DNA from: an uncultured Clostridium sp. | GTDB taxonomy: Bacteria > Bacillota > Clostridia > Oscillospirales > Oscillospiraceae | DNA: 51,410 nucleotides | NCBI GenBank assembly: GCA_904420465.1 | Contig: CAJFVL010000005.1 | Coordinates: forward strand, 1-51,410 | Direction of reading: 5' to 3' | Shown here: piece after piece, positions 41,429 through 48,572 of the stretch | Layout of the letters: the number at the start of each line of letters is the position of its first letter | How positions within the stretch are numbered: position 1 is the first letter of the stretch | Translations under genes and position numbers: made by a program | Notes under the pieces: model-generated | The model's database searches: none | What the model was told of the DNA's origin: nothing | The model's input: the letters and a program-made list of their open reading frames with translations, nothing else

Positions 41429-42451
41429 ATGAAGCTTCTGCCAGTCCAGGATGCCGTGGGACAGGTGCTCTGTCACGACATCACCCGGATCATTCCCGGG
41501 GTGGAGAAGGGTCCGGTGTTCCGCAAGGGGCACATCATTCGGGAGGAGGATGTGCCCGTCCTGCTCAGCGTGGGCAAGGAGCACATCTATGTCTGGGAGC
41601 ACAACGAGAACATGCTCCACGAGGACGAGGGGGCGGAGATCCTGCGGGACCTCTGCCAGGGGCCGGGGATGGAGGCCAGCCAGCCCAGAGAGGGCAAAAT
41701 CGAGCTGACCGCCCGGTACGACGGGCTGTTTCTGGTGGATGCGGAGCGTCTGCGGGCGGTGAATTCCCTGGGGGAGATGATGATCGCCGCCCGTGTCCCG
41801 GGCCCGGTGAAGGCGGGGGGCAAGCTGTGCGGCACCCGGATCATCCCCCTGGTCATCGAGAAGGAGAAGATGGAGGCGGCAAAGCGGGCCGCGGGGCCGG
41901 AGCCCATCCTCCAGCTGCTGCCCCTGCGCCCCCTGTCCTTCGGGGTGGTGACCACAGGCAGCGAGGTCTACCACGGCCGCATCCAGGACCAGTTCACCCC
42001 GGTGCTGGCGGACAAGCTGGGGGAGTATGGCTGCACCATGGCGGCCCACCGGGTCTGCGATGACAACCCGGAGATGATCACCGGGGCCATCCGGGAGATG
42101 GCGGACGCGGGGGTGGAGCTGATCCTGTGCACCGGGGGCATGAGCGTGGACCCGGATGACCGCACCCCTCTGGCCATCCGGCAGTCGGGGGCCCGGGTGG
42201 TCAGCTACGGGGCCCCCGTCCTCCCCGGGGCCATGTTCCTGATGGCCTACCTCCCCGACGGCCGGCCGGTGTGCGGCCTGCCCGGGTGCGTCATGTACGC
42301 CGGGCGCACCATCTTTGACCTGGTGCTCCCCCGCCTGCTGGCTGGGGTGCCGGTGACGGCGGAGTGGCTGGCCGGACTGGGCCGCGGGGGGCTGTGTCTG
42401 AGCTGTGACGTGTGCCACTTCCCCAACTGCGGGTTCGGCACCGGAATCTGA
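41429..42451 (+). CDS. MoeA/MogA-like molybdopterin-binding protein
   Basis: A 340-residue molybdopterin-binding protein of the short MoeA-like type. Residues about 1-165 form an N-terminal domain ([36 protein letters not shown]). Residues about 170-330 are the MoCF-biosynthesis domain, with [22 protein letters not shown] and VYGLPG-like VCGLPGCVM. The C-terminus has a cysteine cluster, [12 protein letters not shown], not found in ordinary MoeA. The ATG at 41429 follows AGGAGG; a farther in-frame start is unlikely. It probably handles molybdopterin for selenium-containing hydroxylases, and the cysteines may bind metal or selenium, which is inference. Confidence 0.88.
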   Translation: MKLLPVQDAVGQVLCHDITRIIPGVEKGPVFRKGHIIREEDVPVLLSVGKEHIYVWEHNENMLHEDEGAEILRDLCQGPGMEASQPREGKIELTARYDGLFLVDAERLRAVNSLGEMMIAARVPGPVKAGGKLCGTRIIPLVIEKEKMEAAKRAAGPEPILQLLPLRPLSFGVVTTGSEVYHGRIQDQFTPVLADKLGEYGCTMAAHRVCDDNPEMITGAIREMADAGVELILCTGGMSVDPDDRTPLAIRQSGARVVSYGAPVLPGAMFLMAYLPDGRPVCGLPGCVMYAGRTIFDLVLPRLLAGVPVTAEWLAGLGRGGLCLSCDVCHFPNCGFGTGI

Positions 42452-42471
42452 GGTTTGACAAGGAGCGCGCC

Positions 42472-42957
42472 ATGGAATTGACCCACATTGACAGGGAGGG
42501 CAACGCCCGGATGGTGGACATATCGGACAAGGCCCCCACCGTCCGCACCGCCGTAGCCCAGGGGCGGATCACCATGTCCCCGGAGTGCTTCGCCCTGGTG
42601 CGGGCGGGCCGGACAAAAAAGGGAGATGTGCTGGGGGTGGCCCAGGTGGCCGGCATCATGGCCGCCAAGCGGACCGCCGACCTGATCCCCCTGTGCCACC
42701 GGCTGAACCCGACAAAGGCGGAGGTGTCCTTTGAGCTGGACGAGGAGGGGTGCGCCGTCCTGGTCCGGTGCACCGCCGGCTGCACCGGGCCCACCGGGGT
42801 GGAGATGGAGGCCCTCACCGGGGTGTCCGCGGCTCTGCTGACCATCTACGACATGTGTAAGGCGGCCGACCGGGGAATGGTCATGGACGGCATCCGCCTG
42901 CTGGAAAAATCAGGGGGGAAAAGCGGGCACTTCCATGCGGAGGACAGCCATGCGTGA
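42472..42957 (+). CDS. moaC: Cyclic pyranopterin monophosphate synthase
   Basis: A 161-residue MoaC protein, the second step of molybdopterin synthesis. Hallmarks: [20 protein letters not shown], the [19 protein letters not shown] segment (its core [12 protein letters not shown] is enough), [23 protein letters not shown], and GKSGHF at the C-terminus. Length is normal. The ATG at 42472 has AAGGAG. It overlaps moaA by eight bases and is 20 bases after the MoeA-like gene, so the order is MoeA-like, moaC, moaA, MOSC-MogA. Confidence 0.95.
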   Translation: MELTHIDREGNARMVDISDKAPTVRTAVAQGRITMSPECFALVRAGRTKKGDVLGVAQVAGIMAAKRTADLIPLCHRLNPTKAEVSFELDEEGCAVLVRCTAGCTGPTGVEMEALTGVSAALLTIYDMCKAADRGMVMDGIRLLEKSGGKSGHFHAEDSHA

Positions 42958-43915
42958 CGGGCTGGGGCGGGAAATCAACTATCTGCGCATCTCCGTCACC
43001 GACCGCTGCAACCTGCGCTGCCGCTACTGCATGCCGGAGGAGGGGGTGCCCCCCCTCCCCCACGAGCAGGTGCTGCGCTATGAGGAGCTGCTGCTGGTGG
43101 CCCGGGTTGCCGTCACCCTGGGCATCACCTGCTTCAAGGTGACGGGGGGCGAACCCCTGGTCCGCCGGGGGTGCGCCGGTTTCATCCGGGCGCTGAAGCA
43201 TCTGCCCGGCGTGGAACGGGTCTCCCTCACCACCAACGGCCTGCTGCTGGAGGAGCACCTGGAGGAGCTGGCGGCGGCGGGGCTGGACGGGGTGAATGTC
43301 AGCCTGGACACCCTGGACCCGGCCCAGTACCGGGCCCTGACCCGGAGCAGCCGGGACCCGGCCCAGGTCCTCTCGGCGGTGGAGCGGTGCAGCACCCGCA
43401 TCCCCACCAAGCTTAACGCCGTGGCCCTGGAGGAGACGGCGGACCAGCTGATCCCCCTGGCCCGCATCGCCCAGCGGCTTCCGGTGGATGTGCGGTTCAT
43501 TGAGGCCATGCCCATCGGCCCCGGAGTTCAATCCCACCGCCGGCGGGAGCCCATCCTGGAGCAGCTGCTGGCGGTCTGGCCCGACCTGTCCCCCACCGGC
43601 GAGCGCCGCGGGAGCGGCCCGGCGGTCTACTACGGCTCGGCGGGGCTGATGGGACGCATCGGGCTGATCCAGGCGGTGAGCCACAGCTTTTGCCAGGACT
43701 GCAACCGTGTCCGCCTGACCAGCACGGGGGTTCTGAAGCCCTGCCTGTGCTACGAGACGGGGGTGGAGCTGCGCCCCCTCCTCCGGGCGGGCTGCGGCGT
43801 GGCGGAGCTGCGCCGGGTTATGGCCCAGGCCATCCGGCAGAAGCCGGCGGCCCACTGCTTCGGGCTGGGCTTGGCCGCGCCGGAGCACCGGAGCATGAAT
43901 CAGATTGGAGGGTAA
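42950..43915 (+). CDS. moaA: GTP 3',8-cyclase
   Basis: A 321-residue radical SAM enzyme MoaA, the first step of molybdopterin synthesis from GTP. The radical SAM cluster is C20, C24 and C27 in [12 protein letters not shown]. The second cluster lies in [14 protein letters not shown] and KPCLCYE. The chain ends in IGG, matching the essential double-glycine tail of MoaA. I use the ATG at 42950, six bases after GGAGG; an ATG at 42935 is less likely. It partners with moaC, overlapping by eight bases. Confidence 0.95.
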   Translation: MRDGLGREINYLRISVTDRCNLRCRYCMPEEGVPPLPHEQVLRYEELLLVARVAVTLGITCFKVTGGEPLVRRGCAGFIRALKHLPGVERVSLTTNGLLLEEHLEELAAAGLDGVNVSLDTLDPAQYRALTRSSRDPAQVLSAVERCSTRIPTKLNAVALEETADQLIPLARIAQRLPVDVRFIEAMPIGPGVQSHRRREPILEQLLAVWPDLSPTGERRGSGPAVYYGSAGLMGRIGLIQAVSHSFCQDCNRVRLTSTGVLKPCLCYETGVELRPLLRAGCGVAELRRVMAQAIRQKPAAHCFGLGLAAPEHRSMNQIGG

Positions 43916-43919
43916 GCCC

Positions 43920-44861
43920 ATGGGAACCGTTTTGGCTGTCTGCACCAGCCCCCGGAAGGGGACCCAGAAAGCAAATGTGGGACGGGCCCGTCTGGAGGCG
44001 GGCTGGGGACTGTCCGGCGACGCCCATGGAGGCAGGTGGCACCGGCAGGTCAGCCTCCTCAGCGCCGACAAGGTGGAGGCGTTCAAGCGCCGGGGGGCCG
44101 ACGTGGCCCCCGGCGCCTTTGGAGAGAACCTGCTGGTGGAGGGCATTGACTTCCGCGCCCTGCCGGTGGGCACTCTGCTGCGCTGCGGGGAGGTCCTGCT
44201 GGAGATGACCCAGATCGGCAAGGAGTGCCACAGCCACTGCGCCATCTACCATCAGGTGGGCGACTGTATCATGCCCCGGGAGGGGGTCTTTGCCCGGGTG
44301 CTGGAGGGGGGCAAGATCTCTGTGGGAGATGAGATGACGGTGGAGGAGCGCAAGGCCCCCCTCCCACCCCAGGCGGCGGTGATCACCCTGTCTGACCGCT
44401 GCGCCGCCGGGGTGACGGAGGACGAGAGCGGCCCCGCCGTGGCCCGGCGTCTGACAGAGGCCGGCTTTGAGGTGGCGGAGCAGCTGATTCTGCCCGATGA
44501 CCAGCCCCAGATCCAGCAGGCCCTCATACGGCTGGCCGACCAGCGGCAGCTGGACCTGATCCTCACCACCGGGGGCACCGGCCTCTCCCCCCGGGACGTG
44601 ACCCCGGAGGCCACCCTGGCGGTGGCCCACCGGCAGGTCCCCGGCATTGCCGAGGCCATTCGGGCGGCCAGTCTGGCCATCACCCCCAGAGCCATGCTGG
44701 GCCGGGGGGTGTCGGTGGTGCGGGGGCGGACCCTGATCATCAACCTGCCCGGCAGCGTCAAGGCCTGCCGGGAGAGCATGGACGTGTTTCTGGACCAGAT
44801 GCCCCACGCCATCCAGCTGCTGCGGGGCATCCCCCAGGACTGCGGACGCCGGCCCGGCTGA
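43920..44861 (+). CDS. MOSC-MogA fusion
   Basis: A 313-residue fusion. Residues 1 to about 145 are a MOSC domain, with the conserved cysteine in IGKECHSHCAIY, and VAPGAFGENLLVEG. Residues about 150-313 are a MogA/MoaB domain that adenylylates molybdopterin before metal insertion: VITLSDRCAAGVTEDESGP, TTGGTGLSPRDVTPE and INLPGSVKA are all canonical. MOSC domains bind sulfur-carrier or Moco-type ligands. The ATG at 43920 follows GGAGG, four bases after the moaA stop. The fusion suggests sulfuration or selenation is tied to Moco assembly. Confidence 0.92.
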   Translation: MGTVLAVCTSPRKGTQKANVGRARLEAGWGLSGDAHGGRWHRQVSLLSADKVEAFKRRGADVAPGAFGENLLVEGIDFRALPVGTLLRCGEVLLEMTQIGKECHSHCAIYHQVGDCIMPREGVFARVLEGGKISVGDEMTVEERKAPLPPQAAVITLSDRCAAGVTEDESGPAVARRLTEAGFEVAEQLILPDDQPQIQQALIRLADQRQLDLILTTGGTGLSPRDVTPEATLAVAHRQVPGIAEAIRAASLAITPRAMLGRGVSVVRGRTLIINLPGSVKACRESMDVFLDQMPHAIQLLRGIPQDCGRRPG

Positions 44862-44978
44862 CGCCGGAGCAGTGCGCTCGCAGAAGCGAAACGGCCTGTC
44901 CCCGCCGGGCGAAGCGCGCCGACAAGGCGGGTTTGGGTATAGAGAGAAACCTGTTTCACGGCAAAGGAGGAACACACA
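44862..44978 (+). other. Leader of modA
   Basis: A 117-base gap before modA. CCCGCC and GGCGGG (about 44898-44925) can pair in a weak hairpin followed by TTTGGG. I see no convincing promoter and no molybdenum-cofactor riboswitch, although the hairpin could reduce read-through. Confidence 0.3.
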
Positions 44979-45863
44979 ATGAAAAAAATGCTGTCTATTC
45001 TGCTCTCCTGCAGCCTTCTGCTGGCCCTCGCCGCCTGCAGCGGCGGACAGAGCTCCAGCAGCGGAAGCCAGAGCTCCGGCGGCTCCCAGTCCCAGGGGGA
45101 GGCCTCGGGTTCCCAGACAGAGGAGCCGGTGGAGGTCGTTGTTTTTGCCGCCGCCTCCATGGAGGCCACCCTGACGGAGATTTCCGGCCTCTACAAAGAG
45201 GCGGCCCCCAATGTGGAGCTCATCTTCACCTTTGACTCCTCCGGCACCCTGCGGGACCAGATTCTGGAGGGAGCCACCTGCGACCTGTTCATCTCCGCCG
45301 GTCAGGCCCAGATGGACGCCCTGGACGCCGCCGACACCACCGGCACCAACACCGCCGGCAACGATCTGGTTTACTCCGACACCCGGGTGAACTTTGTGGA
45401 GAACAAGGTGGTGCTGGCGGTGCCCGACGACAATCCCGCCGGGATTGCGTCCTTCCAGGATCTGGCCACCGACAAGCTGTCCCTGCTGTGCCTGGGCAAC
45501 GAGGACGTGCCGGTGGGCTCCTACTCCCTGGAGATTCTGGACACCCTGGGCATCGACATCGCCCAGCTGGAGACCGACGGCAAGGTAACCTATGCCTCTA
45601 ACGTCTCCGAGGTGGCCACTCAGGTAAAGGAGGGCGCCGTGGACGCCGGCATCATCTACGCCACCGACGCCTTCACCTATGAGCTGACCCGGGTGGACGA
45701 GGCCACCGAGGACATGTGCAGCCAGGTCATCTACCCCGCCGCCGTCATGAAGAGCGGCAGCGGCGAGGCCGCTCAGGCCGCCGCCCAGGCCTTCCTGGAC
45801 TACATCCGCACCGACGAGGCGGCCGTGGCCGTGCTGGAGGGCGTGGGGTTCACTGTCCTGTAA
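44979..45863 (+). CDS. modA: Molybdate-binding lipoprotein
   Basis: A 294-residue ABC-type molybdate-binding protein. A lipobox LALAAC predicts a lipidated cysteine at C20, followed by a serine/glutamine/glycine-rich linker to about residue 48. The mature part begins VVVFAAASMEATLTEISG, the ModA signature, then FTFDSSGTLRDQILEGA and the LYLTD-type region. It brings molybdate or tungstate to ModBC. Its position directly after cofactor genes supports molybdate. The AAGGAGG site is clear. Confidence 0.92.
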   Translation: MKKMLSILLSCSLLLALAACSGGQSSSSGSQSSGGSQSQGEASGSQTEEPVEVVVFAAASMEATLTEISGLYKEAAPNVELIFTFDSSGTLRDQILEGATCDLFISAGQAQMDALDAADTTGTNTAGNDLVYSDTRVNFVENKVVLAVPDDNPAGIASFQDLATDKLSLLCLGNEDVPVGSYSLEILDTLGIDIAQLETDGKVTYASNVSEVATQVKEGAVDAGIIYATDAFTYELTRVDEATEDMCSQVIYPAAVMKSGSGEAAQAAAQAFLDYIRTDEAAVAVLEGVGFTVL

Positions 45864-45880
45864 GCCGCCGAAACGGCAAG

Positions 45881-46028
45881 CCGCTTGACAGATAGGAGTT
45901 AGGAGTGAGGAGATAGGAGCTTCGGAGTCCGGCAAAGCCGGACGGATTAAAATAGCCGCCAACGGCGGCACATCAACTCCTATCTCCTATCTCCTCACTC
46001 CACTCTCAACTCTTCACTCTCCGCTTGA
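45881..46028. repeat. MITE-like inverted repeat between modA and modB
   Basis: Between modA and modB lies an element with perfect 18-base arms, GGAGTGAGGAGATAGGAG (45902-45919) and its complement (45984-46001), inside longer purine-rich ends rich in TAGGAG. Inner hairpins are CCGGCAAAGCCGG and GCCGCCAACGGCGGC. CCGCTTGA occurs at both ends (45881-45888 and 46021-46028), a plausible target duplication. It interrupts an otherwise compact modABC operon and could alter the modB level. Confidence 0.65.
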
Positions 46029-46041
46029 GGCAGGTGCTTCT

Positions 46042-46728
46042 ATGGACTGGTTTCCCCTGTTCAACTCCCTGCGCATCGCGGCCATCTCCACCGTGCTGAT
46101 CTTCTTCTCCGGCATTTTTGCCGCCTACTATGTGGCAAAGCTGCCCCGGCTGGTGAAGGGGGTGCTGGATGTGGTCCTCACCCTGCCGCTGGTGCTTCCG
46201 CCCACAGTGGTGGGCTATTTTCTCCTGCGGCTGATGGGCCCCCGCCGTCCCCTGGGGGCCTGGCTGCTGGAGATGTTCGGCCTGCGGCTGACCATGGTGT
46301 GGTACGCCGCCGTCTTTACCTCGGCGGTGGTGGCCTTCCCCCTGATGTACCGCACCGCCCGGGGGGCCTTTGAGAGCTTTGACCCCAATCTGGCCTACGC
46401 CGCCCAGACTCTGGGCCGCTCCAACACCTGGATCTTCTGGCGGGTGCGGATGCCCTGCTGCCGGCAGGGCATTATTGCCGGAACGGTGCTGGCCTTCGCC
46501 CGGGCCCTGGGGGAGTACGGCGCTACCTCCATGATCGCCGGATACACCCCGGGCCGCACGGCCACCATCTCCACCACCGTCTACCAGCTCTGGCGCACCG
46601 GGGATGATGAGATGGCCATGCGGTGGGTGCTGGTCAACCTGGCCATCTCCGCCGTGGTTCTGCTGGCCGTCAACATGCTGGAGCAGAAAAACAGCACCCG
46701 CCGCAGAAGAAGGGAGGCGGCCGCGTGA
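46042..46728 (+). CDS. modB: Molybdate ABC transporter permease
   Basis: A 228-residue ModB-type permease with five or six membrane helices. The cytoplasmic loop that contacts the ATPase is seen in LGRSNTWIFWRVRMPCCRQGIIAG, of which RVRMPCCRQGI is the key part, and ARALGEYGATSMIAGYTPG is a family hallmark. The ATG at 46042 has a GAGGCAGG site. The final TGA overlaps the modC GTG. It forms the membrane channel for molybdate or tungstate. Confidence 0.93.
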   Translation: MDWFPLFNSLRIAAISTVLIFFSGIFAAYYVAKLPRLVKGVLDVVLTLPLVLPPTVVGYFLLRLMGPRRPLGAWLLEMFGLRLTMVWYAAVFTSAVVAFPLMYRTARGAFESFDPNLAYAAQTLGRSNTWIFWRVRMPCCRQGIIAGTVLAFARALGEYGATSMIAGYTPGRTATISTTVYQLWRTGDDEMAMRWVLVNLAISAVVLLAVNMLEQKNSTRRRRREAAA

Positions 46729-47759
46729 ATCTGACGGTTGACATTGAAAAAAGGCTGGGGAATTTTCATCTCCGGGTTCAGTTTTCCACCGGGGATGAGA
46801 TCACCGGGCTGCTGGGCCCCTCGGGCTGCGGCAAGAGCATGACCCTCAAGTGCATCGCGGGGGTGGAACGGCCCGACCGGGGGTACATCGCCCTGGACGG
46901 CCGGATTCTCTTTGACTCGGAGAAGCGGATCAACCTGCGTCCCCAGGAGCGCCGGGTGGGCTATCTCTTCCAAAATTATGCCCTGTTCCCCAACATGACG
47001 GTGGAGCAGAATATCCTCTGCGGTCTCCGCGGCCGGGCGGGCAGGGACAAGACGCTGGCCGAGATGGTGGACCTCCTCCAGCTGGATGGGCTGGAGAAGC
47101 TGCGCCCCAGCCAGCTGTCCGGCGGGCAGGCCCAGCGGGTGGCCCTGGCCCGCATCCTGGCCACCCAGCCCCGGCTGCTGCTGCTGGACGAGCCCTTTTC
47201 CGCCCTGGACACCCATCTGCGGGACCAGCTTCAGCCCCAGCTTCAGAGGCTGATCCATCAGCTGGGCCATCAGACTCTGCTGGTCACCCACAGCCGGGAC
47301 GAGGCCTACCGGATGTGCAGCCGCCTGTGCATCATGGACAGCGGGGAGCTGCTGCGGGAGGGGGGCACCAAGGAGGTCTTTGCCGACCCGGGCAGCACGG
47401 CCGCCGCCCGGCTCACCGGCTGCAAGAACATCGCCCCGGCCCGAAAATCGGGGGAATATCAGGTGGAGGTCCCCGACTGGGGCGTCCGCCTCACCGCCGC
47501 CCGGCCGGTGCCCGAAGCTCTTGCCGCCGTGGGCATCCGGGCCCACCACTTTCAGCACCGGGAGGAGCGCAACCGCCAGCCCGTCGCCTGCCGTCAGGCG
47601 CTGGAAGAGCCCTTTGAGTGGAACGTTCTCTTCCGCTTTGAAAACCAGGCCCCCGGCGCCCCCGACCTGTGGTGGCGGATGGCAAAGAGCGAAAAGCCCG
47701 ACCCCCTCCCCCAGGCGCTGGGGGTGGCGCCGGAGCATGTCCTGCTGCTGACCCGGTAA
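46725..47759 (+). CDS. modC: Molybdate ABC transporter ATP-binding protein
   Basis: A 344-residue ModC-type ATPase. Walker A is GPSGCGKS (31-38), the signature is LSGGQAQRVALAR, and Walker B is LLLLDEPFSALD, followed by the H-loop LLVTHSRDE. Residues about 235-344 form a C-terminal region in the place of the MOBE regulatory domain; it is rather divergent from classical molybdate-binding domains (ending LGVAPEHVLLLTR). The GTG start at 46725 overlaps the modB stop. A strong terminator follows. Confidence 0.93.
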   Translation: MNLTVDIEKRLGNFHLRVQFSTGDEITGLLGPSGCGKSMTLKCIAGVERPDRGYIALDGRILFDSEKRINLRPQERRVGYLFQNYALFPNMTVEQNILCGLRGRAGRDKTLAEMVDLLQLDGLEKLRPSQLSGGQAQRVALARILATQPRLLLLDEPFSALDTHLRDQLQPQLQRLIHQLGHQTLLVTHSRDEAYRMCSRLCIMDSGELLREGGTKEVFADPGSTAAARLTGCKNIAPARKSGEYQVEVPDWGVRLTAARPVPEALAAVGIRAHHFQHREERNRQPVACRQALEEPFEWNVLFRFENQAPGAPDLWWRMAKSEKPDPLPQALGVAPEHVLLLTR

Positions 47760-47787
47760 CATCTCATCTGAATCCCAAAGCCGATGG

Positions 47788-47814
47788 ACAGGCCCCCCCG
47801 GGGCCTGTTTTTTT
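47788..47814 (+). terminator. Intrinsic terminator after modC
   Basis: ACAGGCCC (47788-47795) pairs with GGGCCTGT (47801-47808) around a five-base loop and runs into a T-tract (47808-47814). This is a textbook rho-independent terminator, 28 bases after the modC stop, and marks the end of the cofactor island. Confidence 0.9.
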
Positions 47815-48041
47815 GCGCTGTTTTGGGACAATCCCGGCGGCGGGAATGGATCAATGCAGATTTTTTCCCGCTATTTGTATGCAAACGTACAACAAAGGGA
47901 GGATGCGCGCGGAAGGGCGAGGAGGGGAATACGGCGTGCCCTGGCAAACGGGCAAAACGCGCGCCCACAGGCGGCCGCAGACCGCCCCTGCAAAATCGTG
48001 GGCAAATCCCATTACCATATTTTTCAAGGAGGAAATGAGAG
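47815..48041. other. Intergenic region with a REP-like stretch
   Basis: Between the modC terminator and the next gene the sequence has GGCGGCCGCAGACCGCC (47970-47990 region) and GTGGGC/GCCCAC pairs, like GC-rich intergenic repeats I associate with Oscillospiraceae. No gene is evident. A GGAGG site precedes the small gene at 48042. The repeat assignment is weak. Confidence 0.3.
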
Positions 48042-48509
48042 ATGGCAAGCAATTACACAAGCAGCTACCAGCTGTGCCAATGGGAGGCGGGGGACAAGGT
48101 GCTCCGCACCGACTTCAACGAGGACAACCAGAAAATTGACGCGGCGCTGGGCGGCATGGCCACAAAGACTGAACTGGCCCAGAAGGCCCAGCTGGTGACA
48201 GGCACCTACACTGGGGACGGGACAGCCAGCCGGATCATCTCACTTGGGTTCCGCCCCAAGGCGGTGCTCCTGTTCCCCGAGGACGGCATTACCTGCTTTT
48301 TTTACTGTGATCTCAACCACTATGACTGTTATGGCGGCTTGATTTTGGACGGCCACCCGCTGCGGCTCCATAATAACCGCTGCAACATTGTCTGTGCGGA
48401 AATTACGGACAGCGGCTTTTCCGTCACATTCTATCAGGATCAGAGCCAAGCGGCCAATATCGTCACAAACCTGGAGGGCAAGGTTTTTCATTACATTGCG
48501 CTGAAATAA
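48042..48509 (+). CDS. Small protein, phage-tail-like ends
   Basis: A 155-residue protein without signal peptide or membrane helix. I do not recognise a named family. The N-terminus NYTSSYQLCQWEAGDKVLRTDF (its core YQLCQWEAGDKVLRTDF) and the following NEDNQKIDAAL resemble beginnings of phage tail-fibre or surface-attached proteins in Clostridia. GTYTGDGTASRIISLGFRPKAVL is a beta-type segment often seen in such structural proteins. It is monocistronic, with an AAGGAGG site and a strong hairpin after it, and no other phage genes are near. A domesticated phage structural gene is possible. Confidence 0.7.
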   Translation: MASNYTSSYQLCQWEAGDKVLRTDFNEDNQKIDAALGGMATKTELAQKAQLVTGTYTGDGTASRIISLGFRPKAVLLFPEDGITCFFYCDLNHYDCYGGLILDGHPLRLHNNRCNIVCAEITDSGFSVTFYQDQSQAANIVTNLEGKVFHYIALK

Positions 48510-48519
48510 GAGAGAAAGC

Positions 48520-48547
48520 GCACCCCCGGACCAAGGTCCGGGGGTGC
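48520..48547. terminator. Perfect hairpin between convergent genes
   Basis: GCACCCCCGGACC (48520-48532) and its exact complement (48535-48547) form a 13-base stem. It lies between the small gene and the SLH gene, which end facing each other. The T-run is poor on both sides, so it may act as a bidirectional terminator or as a transcript-end protector. Confidence 0.65.
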
Positions 48548-48572
48548 TGATGATATGCGCGTCAATCAGAGA

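Noticed and set aside
41303-44978. Molybdenum cofactor riboswitch upstream of the moa or mod genes
   Set aside because: The gaps are short and no conserved multi-stem layout is recognisable; only weak hairpins occur.
43818-45971. 717-residue open frame on the minus strand opposite moaA, MOSC-MogA and modA
   Set aside because: A shadow of GC-rich coding DNA; no family resemblance and no start signal.
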